Source: Psychrobacter sp. UBA3483 (GTDB lineage Bacteria > Pseudomonadota > Gammaproteobacteria > Pseudomonadales > Moraxellaceae). From it: 64,000 nt of DNA. Both the position numbers and the translations under genes were made by a program. Each line of letters starts with the position of its first letter. Positions within the stretch are counted from its first letter, which is position 1. The notes beneath the pieces were generated by a model. It worked only from the letters and a program-made list of their open reading frames with translations. It was not told where the DNA came from and searched no databases. Positions 1-7,812 of this stretch are shown piece after piece. The stretch is taken from assembly GCF_002377905.1 (NCBI RefSeq), contig NZ_DFQS01000004.1, positions 4,894 through 68,893 of the forward strand, read 5' to 3'.

Positions 1-49
1 CACCGAGTTTACCAAGGTTGACGATACGCTGTAACAAAATAATTTGCAT
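1..49 (-). CDS. rplI: 50S ribosomal protein L9 (partial, N-terminus only)
   Basis: Reading the minus strand from an ATG at 49-47 gives MQIILLQRIVNLGKLG before the window edge, which is the characteristic start of ribosomal protein L9, a 23S rRNA-binding protein of the large subunit. Only about 16 codons are visible. It lies 26 bp after rpsR in the same direction, the usual rpsF-rpsR-rplI order, so it is very probably co-transcribed with them. The identification rests on the short N-terminus plus this gene order. Confidence 0.85.
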   Translation of the reverse strand, partial: MQIILLQRIVNLGKLG

Positions 50-75
50 GAGTCATTCCTAGTTAAAGTTAACGG

Positions 76-306
76 TTAACCCTGATGGTTATCAGTGTAT
101 GGAAGTAGCGATAAATAACGAGCTTGCTTGATAGCAGTCGCCAGCTGACGCTGGTATTTAGTAGACGTACCGGTAATGCGGCTTGGTACGATTTTGCCAT
201 TATCACTGATGTACTGTTTTAGCAATTCAACATCTTTATAATCGATGTGAGTGATGCCTTCAGCAGTGAAACGGCAGAATTTGCGACGGCGATAGAAACG
301 TGCCAT
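76..306 (-). CDS. rpsR: 30S ribosomal protein S18
   Basis: A 76-residue basic protein of standard S18 length. It contains the family hallmarks RRRKFCRF near residues 6-13, IDYKDVELLKQYI around residues 22-34, and a C-terminal RQLATAIKQARYLSLLPY. S18 binds 16S rRNA in the small-subunit platform as a heterodimer with S6. The gene starts 16 bp downstream of rpsF on the same strand and is followed by rplI, so one transcript is likely. Its expression should follow the S6:S18-binding hairpin seen upstream of rpsF. Nothing unusual is seen in the protein. Confidence 0.97.
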   Translation of the reverse strand: MARFYRRRKFCRFTAEGITHIDYKDVELLKQYISDNGKIVPSRITGTSTKYQRQLATAIKQARYLSLLPYTDNHQG

Positions 307-322
307 GAGTATTCTCCTTTAA

Positions 323-721
323 TTAGTCTTCACTGTTGTCGTTGTCGTCGTTTTCACGATTGTCTGGACGACGAGTCGTTGCTTTGCGTGCGCGTTTTTC
401 ATCGGCATTCTTGGCTAACTGCGACTCTTCAGTGACAGCTTCGTCACGGCGCATAACTAGACTACGAATGATCGCGTCGTTATAACGGAATAATTCTTCA
501 AGTTCAGCCAAAGTCTCACCGTCAGTTTCAACGTTGAAAAGAACGTAATGAGCTTTGTGAATTTTGTTAATTGGGTAAGCCAATTGACGACGACCCCAAT
601 CTTCTAGACGATGGATCGTACCGCCGTTGTCTTGAACCAACTTGATATAGCGTTCAACCATGCCGACCACTTGGTCGCTTTGGTCTGGGTGTACAAGTAA
701 CACCAGTTCGTAATGTCGCAT
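323..721 (-). CDS. rpsF: 30S ribosomal protein S6
   Basis: A 132-residue protein beginning MRHYELVLLVHPDQSDQV, the standard S6 start. The S6 fold continues through RRQLAYPINKIHKAHYVLFNVE (about residues 45-66) and ends in a long acidic tail (NDDNDNSED). S6 pairs with S18 on the central domain of 16S rRNA. The acidic C-terminal tail resembles the region glutamylated by RimK in other bacteria, but modification here is only an inference. An AAGGAG ribosome-binding site lies 5 nt before the ATG and is itself half of a hairpin stem (see the leader entry), so translation is probably feedback-controlled. First gene of the rpsF-rpsR-rplI operon. Confidence 0.97.
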   Translation of the reverse strand: MRHYELVLLVHPDQSDQVVGMVERYIKLVQDNGGTIHRLEDWGRRQLAYPINKIHKAHYVLFNVETDGETLAELEELFRYNDAIIRSLVMRRDEAVTEESQLAKNADEKRARKATTRRPDNRENDDNDNSED

Positions 722-726
722 TATGA

Positions 727-772
727 CTCCTTACGGATTAGTAGCTATTAACCCTATGTTAATAGCAAGGAG
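727..772 (-). promoter_or_regulatory. Putative S6:S18 autoregulatory hairpin in the rpsF leader
   Basis: On the minus strand, CTCCTT (772-767) pairs perfectly with AAGGAG (732-727), which is the rpsF ribosome-binding site. Inside it, GCTATTAAC (766-758) pairs perfectly with GTTAATAGC (752-744) around a 5-nt loop. Between the inner and outer stems, on the 3' side only, lies an 11-nt bulge (743-733) containing CCG. A hairpin with a 3' bulge carrying CCG is the published architecture of the RNA motif bound by the S6:S18 dimer, mimicking its 16S rRNA site. The outer stem would sequester the ribosome-binding site. The pairing is seen directly; binding by S6:S18 is inferred from the family. Confidence 0.8.
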
Positions 773-846
773 ATTTATAAGGTAAGCCCAAATCTTATCG
801 AATTTTGCAAAAACAATAGCAATAAGCTTAGTTTATAAAGCGCCGT

Positions 847-875
847 ATTATAACAGTACTCAGCGCTTAACACAA
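847..875 (-). promoter_or_regulatory. Candidate promoter of the rpsF operon
   Basis: The minus strand has a perfect -10 TATAAT at 852-847, preceded by TGT to give an extended -10 element, with a partial -35 (TTGTGT, 875-870) at 17-bp spacing. Transcription would start near 840 and give a leader of about 120 nt that includes the whole S6:S18-type hairpin. A TTGACA also occurs at 900-895, but its spacing does not fit. Confidence 0.5.
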
Positions 876-935
876 AGGTTAATGACTGAGCGTCTGTCAA
901 TAAATAATAAAAGACATAAATATAGCTTTATCCAT

Positions 936-964
936 AAAAAAGCAGCGCATAAACGCCACTTTTT
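936..964 (-). terminator. Intrinsic terminator after the RDD/GYF_2 gene
   Basis: On the minus strand AGTGGCG pairs with CGCTGCT (two G-U pairs) around a 6-nt loop and is followed by a run of T. It lies about 55 bp past the stop codon of the minus-strand RDD gene and upstream of the rpsF promoter, separating the two transcripts. Confidence 0.6.
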
Positions 965-1018
965 AATTAACCTTGTGATATTTATAACAATGGTTTTTAT
1001 CATAAACTTATAAATTCA

Positions 1019-2005
1019 TTATTTTATTTTTGGTTGTTTGACCAGTTGGCTATTATCGGCTTTTACCACCAAAGTTTTAGCCAGTTTATCATGCCAACCG
1101 ATGTTTTCAGGACTTTTTGAGGCCATATAATAATGAACAATAATAACCACAAAACCTAAAAAGCTGGTAAATGAGAATAATAAGTTGTAAATAATAAACA
1201 GTAGTAGCGTACGCATGCCGATAAGCTTGGTAAAAGATGGCAGGCGATGGGTAGTTTGGTCGACGACGCGAATACCAGTAATCAGCTTACCAAGTGATTG
1301 CCCACGCAAGGTAATAAACACCAGCTGCAGCGCAAACAAACCAAACACCATCACTTGTGACATCATCAAAGTACTGCTAGGAATACTTTCCATCAATGTC
1401 ATGGAATACTGGTATGCGGCATCCATATCTTGGATGTTTTGAAATTTGGTATAGTCCACATCCATTTTCATTAACGCCATGACCAGCGGTAAAATCGCTA
1501 ATACATAGAGCAAACCATTGATTGCGGTCGCTAACACCCGTGACATAATCGGCGCAAGCACCACATCACCGATGACTTTATCTTTAGGCGAGGCGGCTTT
1601 GACTGCAGCAGACTTATTTAATGACACATTTTTATTGGGCGTATATTGACGATTGGTGGTCATGTCCAGCTTGGTATTTTTAGCATTCTCTGCTGGGCGT
1701 TCAGGCTTACCATACAATCTGTCTAGCGATACCGTTTTGTCATCTTTAGAGGTGCTACTAGCAGAATCTTCTGGGAAGATAGTGACGTTATTGATAATAG
1801 AGTCATTATCATCTGCCGACACTATAGGGGCAGGACGATAATAAGTCTGATTATTGGTTAAATTACCAACACGCTGCCACTGATCTAGACCTTCATGCCA
1901 CATCAAATCATCTAATACCACTTCACCTGAGGCGAGCATAATATTGAGCTGATCCAACGTGTATGGACCCGCTTGTACGTTATTTCGAGCAAGGAAAATC
2001 TGCAT
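1019..2005 (-). CDS. GYF_2 (DUF4339) / RDD domain membrane protein
   Basis: A 328-residue protein. Residues 1-58 (IFLARNNVQAGPYTLDQL, then MWHEGLDQWQRVGNL) match the GYF_2 domain: a short fold with the GPYTLDQL and W..GL..W patterns. A low-complexity linker of about 90 residues follows. An RDD-type membrane domain begins near residue 150 (APIMSRVLATAINGLLYVLAIL) and includes the conserved RGQSLGKLITGIRVVD segment and several hydrophobic helices. RDD proteins are inner-membrane proteins of mostly unknown role; some are linked to ion or compatible-solute transport. GYF_2 is thought to mediate protein contacts. Single-gene unit with its own terminator. Function cannot be assigned. Confidence 0.8.
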   Translation of the reverse strand: MQIFLARNNVQAGPYTLDQLNIMLASGEVVLDDLMWHEGLDQWQRVGNLTNNQTYYRPAPIVSADDNDSIINNVTIFPEDSASSTSKDDKTVSLDRLYGKPERPAENAKNTKLDMTTNRQYTPNKNVSLNKSAAVKAASPKDKVIGDVVLAPIMSRVLATAINGLLYVLAILPLVMALMKMDVDYTKFQNIQDMDAAYQYSMTLMESIPSSTLMMSQVMVFGLFALQLVFITLRGQSLGKLITGIRVVDQTTHRLPSFTKLIGMRTLLLFIIYNLLFSFTSFLGFVVIIVHYYMASKSPENIGWHDKLAKTLVVKADNSQLVKQPKIK

Positions 2006-2070
2006 AATTGCCTACATAGTTAGTCATATCTTAAGTCACTTTTTCAAGTCACTTTCGCTAATACATTATA

Positions 2071-2105
2071 TTAGGGTCTATTTGAAAAAATCAAATAGAC
2101 CCTAA
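2071..2105. repeat. Perfect 15-bp inverted repeat (hairpin)
   Basis: TTAGGGTCTATTTGA (2071-2085) is followed by five A and then its exact reverse complement (2091-2105). It lies between the end of ppsA and the start of the RDD gene, both on the minus strand. It could act as the 3' end of the ppsA transcript, but no T-run follows the stem in that direction, so it is not a textbook intrinsic terminator. A small mobile-element remnant is the alternative. Confidence 0.6.
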
Positions 2106-2158
2106 TGGTAGTATATTAAATGACTCTGTCAATTAACGCTGTGACGTAACGTTACGTC

Positions 2159-4543
2159 TTATTTCGTTTCTTCGCCAGCTAAGAAGAACCAAGTATCTAG
2201 CACTGAGTCAGGGTTTAGTGACACTGAGTTGATACCTTGTTCCATGAGCCAAAACGCAAGATCTGGATGATCTGATGGACCTTGACCACAAATACCAATG
2301 TATTTGCCCGCTTTGTTACAAGCTTCAATCGCCATAGACAATAGCTTCTTAACCGCAGGATCACGCTCATCAAATAGATGTGAGACGATACCTGAGTCAC
2401 GGTCAAGACCTAGCGTTAACTGAGTCAAATCGTTTGAACCGATTGAGAAACCATCGAAGTGCTCTAGGAAATCTTCTGCTAATAGGGCGTTGGTTGGTAG
2501 CTCACACATCATGATGACGCGCAGACCATTTTCGCCACGTTTTAGACCGTTTTTCGCGAGTAGCTCGATGACCTCTTTTGCTTCGCCAACGGTACGAACG
2601 AATGGAATCATAATCTCAACGTTGGTCAAGCCCATCTCATCGCGGACACGTTTCAATGCTTTACACTCAAGCTCGAAGCAATCACGGAAGTTGTCAGACA
2701 CATAACGACTGGCGCCGCGGAAACCAAGCATTGGGTTTTCTTCTGATGGCTCGTATAATTTACCGCCAAGCAAGTTAGCATATTCGTTTGATTTAAAATC
2801 AGACATACGCACAATAACTGGTTGATCCATAAAGGCTACGGCTAAGGTTGAGATACCTTCGACCAATTTATCCACATAGAAATCGACTGGTGAGGCATAA
2901 CCGGCGATACGCTCATTGATAGCTTGGGCGATTTCACGTGGTAAGCTGTTCATATTTAGTAGCGCTTTTGGATGCACGCCAATCATACGGTTGATGATGA
3001 ACTCTAAACGCGCAAGACCGATACCTTCGTTTGGCATTTGGGTAAATGAGAAGGCGCGATCTGGGTTACCCACGTTCATCATGACTTTGAAGGCAAGCTC
3101 TGGCATAGATTCAACAGAGTTGGTCTGTACTTCAAAATCAATCTGACCTTCATAGATAAAGCCAGTATCACCTTCAGCACAAGAAACAGTGACGTCTTGA
3201 CCATCAACCAATAATTCAGTGGCATTACCACAACCAACGATAGCTGGAACGCCAAGCTCACGGGCGATAATCGCCGCGTGACAAGTACGACCACCACGGT
3301 TGGTGATAATGGCAGAAGCACGCTTCATGACTGGTTCCCAATCTGGATCCGTCATATCCGATACCAAGACGTCGCCGTCTTGTACTTTGTCCATCTCGTT
3401 TAGATTGCTAACGATACGTACTTTACCAGCGCCGATGCGTTGACCGATTGAACGACCTTCACATAGGATTTTAGCATCGCCAGTATTGATGATATAACGC
3501 TCCATGACATTGCTGTCTTGGCGGCTCTTAACGGTTTCTGGACGTGCTTGTACGATAAAGATTTCACCGCTGTCGCCGTCTTTTGCCCACTCGATATCCA
3601 TCGCTTGACCGTAATGCTTTTCAATGGTCATGGCTTGTTTGGCAAGCGAGTTTAGTTCTTCAGTGGTTAAAGAGAACTGCATGCGCTCTTGTTTTTCCAC
3701 ATCGACGGTTTTGACAGACTTAGTGGTACTGCCTTCATCACCATAGATCATTTTCTTATGCTTGCTGCCTAGATTACGGCGAATGACCGCAGGCTTACCA
3801 TTTTCAAGCAATTTTTTGGAGATATAGAATTCGTCAGGGTTGACCGCACCTTGCACAACCATTTCACCTAGGCCATAGCTTGAGGTGATAAAGACCACTT
3901 GATCAAAGCCACTTTCGGTATCTAGGGTAAACATCACGCCAGCAGCGCCAGTTTCTGAACGTACCATGCGCTGTACAGCAGCAGATAGGGCAACGCCTTC
4001 GTGCTCAAAACCTTTATGCACACGATAAGAGATGGCGCGGTCATTATATAAAGAGGCGAATACTTCTTTAATGGCAATCAGGACGTTGTCAATGCCACGA
4101 ATATTCAAGAAGGTTTCTTGTTGACCGGCAAATGACGCATCTGGCAAATCTTCAGCAGTCGCAGAAGAACGTACCGCAACCGCGATGTCTTCGCCGCCAC
4201 TCATGGTTTCAAACGACTGACGCACTTCTTGCTCAAGGTCGCTTGGCAGCTCTTGCTCAATAATCCAAGTACGGATTTTTTTACCCGTCTCAGCAAGCTT
4301 ATTGACATCATTCACATCAAGGGTTTTAAGCTCGTTGTTGATTTTGTCAAGTAAGCCTGTTTCTGTCAAAAAGCGATTGAACGCATTTGAAGTGGTCGCA
4401 AAGCCACCTGGAACGCTGACACCCAAATCAGATAGATGGCTGATCATCTCGCCAAGCGAGGCATTCTTGCCGCCAACCATCTCAATGTCATCTTTTCCTA
4501 GCTGATCAAGATTGATTACAAGTGCTGTAGATTGCGCTGCCAT
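2159..4543 (-). CDS. ppsA: Phosphoenolpyruvate synthase
   Basis: 794 residues, the normal length for PEP synthase, which converts pyruvate, ATP and water to PEP, AMP and phosphate for gluconeogenesis. The N-terminal ATP/pyruvate-binding domain (about 20-340) has VGGKNASLGEM and AVRSSATAEDLPDASFAGQQ. The central swivelling domain has GGRTCHAAIIARELGVPAIVG near residue 420, with the phosphorylated His. The C-terminal PEP-utilising barrel has GSNDLTQLTLGLDRDSG and GICGQGPSDHPDLAFWL near the catalytic Cys. GGAG precedes the ATG by 5 nt. It is divergent from ppsR across a 427-bp gap, consistent with control of its activity by the PpsR kinase/pyrophosphorylase. Confidence 0.97.
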   Translation of the reverse strand: MAAQSTALVINLDQLGKDDIEMVGGKNASLGEMISHLSDLGVSVPGGFATTSNAFNRFLTETGLLDKINNELKTLDVNDVNKLAETGKKIRTWIIEQELPSDLEQEVRQSFETMSGGEDIAVAVRSSATAEDLPDASFAGQQETFLNIRGIDNVLIAIKEVFASLYNDRAISYRVHKGFEHEGVALSAAVQRMVRSETGAAGVMFTLDTESGFDQVVFITSSYGLGEMVVQGAVNPDEFYISKKLLENGKPAVIRRNLGSKHKKMIYGDEGSTTKSVKTVDVEKQERMQFSLTTEELNSLAKQAMTIEKHYGQAMDIEWAKDGDSGEIFIVQARPETVKSRQDSNVMERYIINTGDAKILCEGRSIGQRIGAGKVRIVSNLNEMDKVQDGDVLVSDMTDPDWEPVMKRASAIITNRGGRTCHAAIIARELGVPAIVGCGNATELLVDGQDVTVSCAEGDTGFIYEGQIDFEVQTNSVESMPELAFKVMMNVGNPDRAFSFTQMPNEGIGLARLEFIINRMIGVHPKALLNMNSLPREIAQAINERIAGYASPVDFYVDKLVEGISTLAVAFMDQPVIVRMSDFKSNEYANLLGGKLYEPSEENPMLGFRGASRYVSDNFRDCFELECKALKRVRDEMGLTNVEIMIPFVRTVGEAKEVIELLAKNGLKRGENGLRVIMMCELPTNALLAEDFLEHFDGFSIGSNDLTQLTLGLDRDSGIVSHLFDERDPAVKKLLSMAIEACNKAGKYIGICGQGPSDHPDLAFWLMEQGINSVSLNPDSVLDTWFFLAGEETK

Positions 4544-4970
4544 GATAACTCCAGAAAATAAGGTTATTTAGTAAAGATTATAACGGTCGATTATACCCCT
4601 ATATTTGCCTAATTTCGATACCTAGAACCAAATAAATCGTCAAAAATATACAAATTGTGGCGATTGCTACATATTTGCGCGGAAAAACCTTAATATTTGG
4701 CTACTTGAATATAGTAAGAAGCGAAATATAATTGATTTTTAGAGGAAAAAGTTGCCAATACAAAACCTTCCTTTATAGCAATAAGACAAATGTATAAATA
4801 CCCTTAATAAATGCCTTTATTGTATAGCGTTTACTAAGTGTACGCCTGTAACATAGATTTCTATTAGACAGCTATTGTGCGTATAATATAGGGCATAAAG
4901 AACAATCAGCTAAAGATTTTCTGCGCTAAATAAAAGCGCTTATTGAGGTTTTAACCAAGGTGTTCACGTT
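4544..4970. promoter_or_regulatory. ppsA-ppsR divergent intergenic region
   Basis: An AT-rich 427-bp gap between divergent genes. A perfect TATAAT at 4882-4887 faces ppsR, about 80 bp before its ATG, without a convincing -35 at the standard spacing. I see no strong dyad, riboswitch-like structure or small ORF here. The ppsA promoter must also lie in it, but I cannot place it. Confidence 0.4.
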
Positions 4971-5867
4971 ATGTTTGCAAACAATCCGCCCGAAGCAGCC
5001 AATCCGACCATCCAAAACAAACAAGCGTTGCAAGTAGATAACGACCAAAATATTAGAACGGCATTTTTTATCTCTGATGGGACGGCGATTACCGCAGAAA
5101 CCCTTGGACGCGCTATTTTAAGTCAATTTGCTTCTGTGCCTTTTGAGACTCGGGTACTGCCTTATGTCGATAGCTTAGATCGTGCTGAAGAAGCGGTCGA
5201 ACAAATCAATATGGCCTACCAACGTGATGGGTTACTGCCCTTGGTGTTTGATACGATTGTCAGCCCTGAAATTCGAGAAAAAATTAACTCAGCGCATAGC
5301 TGTAATTTGGATATGTATGAAGGGCTAATCGGCCGAGTAGCAGAAGAGACGGGTGTTGAGCCGGACGCGCATTCGGGCCATGCGCATGATAACGTTGATT
5401 CTGAAACTTATAAAGAACGTATTGATGCCGTGCATTTTGCCCTAGATAACGATGATGGTGCACGTACTCGTCATTATCATGCCGCAGATATCATTCTTAT
5501 CGGCGTTTCGCGTTCTGGTAAAACCCCAACCTCACTGTATTTGGCGCTACAATTTGGTATTCGAGCGGCAAACTATCCGTTAACTGAAGAAGATTTAAAT
5601 GACAATCAATTACCAAAAGCCTTACGTGAGCATAAGCACAAGTTATTTGGCCTATTAATCGATACCGATCGCTTGGTAAAAATTCGTCAAGAACGCCGCG
5701 CGGGCAGCCGTTATTCTAGCTATCAGCAATGTCAGCAAGAACAACGCGCCATACAGGGCATTTATATCTCGCAAGGGATTCCAAGTCTTGATGTCTCTGA
5801 GATGTCTGTTGAAGAGATTGCCACACGTATCTTGCAGATGACGGGACTTAAACGCCGTATCGGCTAA
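4971..5867 (+). CDS. ppsR: PEP synthase regulatory kinase/pyrophosphorylase
   Basis: 298 residues of the DUF299/PSRP family. These enzymes inactivate PEP synthase by ADP-dependent phosphorylation of a Thr next to its catalytic His, and reactivate it by phosphate-dependent removal. The fold starts at AFFISDGTAITAETLGRAIL (about 31-50). The P-loop-like GVSRSGKTPTSLYLA lies near residues 176-190, with YPLTEEDL following. The protein is somewhat longer than usual because of about 25 extra N-terminal residues and a His/Asp-rich stretch (DAHSGHAHDN) near residue 140. Its position divergent to ppsA matches the assignment. Confidence 0.95.
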   Translation: MFANNPPEAANPTIQNKQALQVDNDQNIRTAFFISDGTAITAETLGRAILSQFASVPFETRVLPYVDSLDRAEEAVEQINMAYQRDGLLPLVFDTIVSPEIREKINSAHSCNLDMYEGLIGRVAEETGVEPDAHSGHAHDNVDSETYKERIDAVHFALDNDDGARTRHYHAADIILIGVSRSGKTPTSLYLALQFGIRAANYPLTEEDLNDNQLPKALREHKHKLFGLLIDTDRLVKIRQERRAGSRYSSYQQCQQEQRAIQGIYISQGIPSLDVSEMSVEEIATRILQMTGLKRRIG

Positions 5868-6056
5868 AGGGATTAATCAACAGCGCATAACGAATAACGG
5901 CTATGGCCATAACGTAACTGTCGCCAATATTGCAAAATATCCTATCAGCACGTATGGTAGGCACGCTTTAGCGCTATGAGTCTAACTTGATCGTTACTTG
6001 TAGATATTCATAGTCTAAAAAACACACAGATTTATAAATTAATAAAAGAGGATACG

Positions 6057-7700
6057 ATGGGAAGCAAACCGATAAGCGACGCGACCAATGACACGGGTAA
6101 AGACATTCATACCGAGGTGTCTAATAAAGAAAGCGGCCGCGCGCCGAACCCTGAGCATACTGAAGGCAAAACTAAAAAAGCAAAAATTGAGCAAACCCAT
6201 GAGCAAGTTACTGAAGATATCATGCATCACCCTGACTTGGTCAATCCGCTTGATGATATCCGCATCGATATTAAAACCCCTTTTACCAAAGACTCGCAGC
6301 GTATCAAAGGCGACAAGCATAAGTATGAATATGACGCCGTTGTCCTAGGCGCAGGGCCTGCTGGTGAAGCGGCGGCGATGAAGCTGACCAAGGCGGGTAA
6401 AAAAGTCGCAGTGATTGATCCGCGTGAACAGGTTGGTGGTAACTCGACCCATGTGGGCACGATTCCAAGTAAGGCTTTGCGTCAATCGGTCTTTAACCTG
6501 ATTAACTTTCGCCGTGACCCTATGTTTACTAAGGCGATGGAGTATCAGCAAGTTCCCCTAAACCGCGTGCTGGCCAATGCGCGCCGAGTCATACGCAATC
6601 AAGTAAGCACCCATACCCGTTTTTATGAGCGCAACCGTATTGATGTGATACATGGTTGGGCGAGCTTTGTTGATGCGCATACCTTGAGTGTCGAAAAGGA
6701 CGACGGCGTCTTTGAAACCGTGACCTTTAATAAAGCCATTATTACCGTTGGAAGCCGTCCTTATCGTCCTGATATTTTAGACTTTGACCATCCGCGTGTG
6801 TTTGACTCTGATAAAATCTTGCAAATGGATTATGTGGTCAAAAAAATCATCATTTATGGTGCAGGCGTTATCGGTTGTGAATATGCCTCTATCTTTACTG
6901 GTCTTGGCTATAAAGTTGACTTAATCAATAACCAAAATCAATTGCTCAATTATTTAGACAGTGAGATTAGTGATGCCATCGCTCATGACTTTAGACAATT
7001 CGGCGTCTTGATTCGTAGCAATGAAGAGATTGACCATCTAGAGACGCATGATGATTATGTGGTCTTGCATCTAAAAAGTGGCAAGCGTATCAAATCAGAT
7101 GCCATTCTTTGGTCAAATGGACGTTCGGGCAATACCGAAGGCTTAAACCTAGAAGCCATTGGGCTGGAAGCCAATAGCCGTGGTCAGCTAAAAGTAGATG
7201 ACACCTATTGCACCGGCGTGGAAAATATCTATGCCGCTGGTGACGTCATCGGTTGGCCATCATTGGCATCAGCGGCCTACGATCAAGGACGCTGTGCCGC
7301 AGCGTTTATGGTTGGTGACAGTGATGCCGAGCCAGTATCAAGCGTTCCAACGGGTATCTATACCATCCCTGAGATTTCTTGTATCGGTAAAACTGAGCAA
7401 GAGCTGACCGATGAAAAGGTCCCCTATGAAGTCGGGCAGGCGTTCTTCAAACATCTGGCACGGGCGCAAATCATTGGTGAGCGTTCGGGCGTATTAAAGA
7501 TTTTGTTCCACCGTGAGACGCTTGAAATTTTAGGCATTCATTGCTATGGCAATCACGCCTCAGAGATTATTCACATTGGTCAGGCGGTCATGAAGTGCAA
7601 TAACACGCTTGAGTATTTTGTGAACACAACTTTTAACTATCCAACGATGGCAGAAGCCTATCGCGTCGCCGCTCTCAATGGTTTAAATCGCGTTTTTTAA
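6057..7700 (+). CDS. sthA: Soluble pyridine nucleotide transhydrogenase, extended N-terminus
   Basis: A 547-residue FAD flavoprotein of the pyridine nucleotide-disulfide reductase family. It should transfer hydride between NADPH and NAD+ in the cytoplasm. The FAD motif VVLGAGPAGEAAA is at about 94-106, the NAD(P) motif IYGAGVIGCEYA near 266, the second FAD motif NIYAAGDVIGWPSLA near 390, and the dimerisation domain is C-terminal. Two oddities stand out. A charged extension of about 90 residues precedes the FAD domain, and the AGAGGA ribosome-binding site fits this early start. The usual GGxCTHxGTIPSKALR reads GGNSTHVGTIPSKALR, so the remaining redox-site Cys of this family is Ser. No disulfide chemistry is needed for the transhydrogenase reaction, so activity is still plausible. 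Confidence 0.88.
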   Translation: MGSKPISDATNDTGKDIHTEVSNKESGRAPNPEHTEGKTKKAKIEQTHEQVTEDIMHHPDLVNPLDDIRIDIKTPFTKDSQRIKGDKHKYEYDAVVLGAGPAGEAAAMKLTKAGKKVAVIDPREQVGGNSTHVGTIPSKALRQSVFNLINFRRDPMFTKAMEYQQVPLNRVLANARRVIRNQVSTHTRFYERNRIDVIHGWASFVDAHTLSVEKDDGVFETVTFNKAIITVGSRPYRPDILDFDHPRVFDSDKILQMDYVVKKIIIYGAGVIGCEYASIFTGLGYKVDLINNQNQLLNYLDSEISDAIAHDFRQFGVLIRSNEEIDHLETHDDYVVLHLKSGKRIKSDAILWSNGRSGNTEGLNLEAIGLEANSRGQLKVDDTYCTGVENIYAAGDVIGWPSLASAAYDQGRCAAAFMVGDSDAEPVSSVPTGIYTIPEISCIGKTEQELTDEKVPYEVGQAFFKHLARAQIIGERSGVLKILFHRETLEILGIHCYGNHASEIIHIGQAVMKCNNTLEYFVNTTFNYPTMAEAYRVAALNGLNRVF

Positions 7701-7731
7701 CCCAAACACCATCAAGTCAGATAAATAAAGA

Positions 7732-7763
7732 AGCGCCTGCTTATCGAGTAGGCGCTTTTTTTT
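7732..7763. terminator. Intrinsic terminator between sthA and the export operon
   Basis: AGCGCCTGCT pairs with AGTAGGCGCT (10 bp, one G-U) around a 5-nt loop and is followed by eight T. It lies 30 bp after the sthA stop codon and serves the plus-strand sthA transcript. The convergent minus-strand operon ends just beyond it, but that side lacks a T-run. Confidence 0.85.
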
Positions 7764-7812
7764 GAGGTATTTTTTATAGCATAAACGCCAATACTATCCA
7801 TATGTTTTTATA

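Noticed and set aside
2930..2950. A parS-like sequence (TTTCACGTG core)
   Set aside because: It lies within ppsA coding sequence and matches only half of the parS palindrome; parS should be near parAB but no full site was found in the window.
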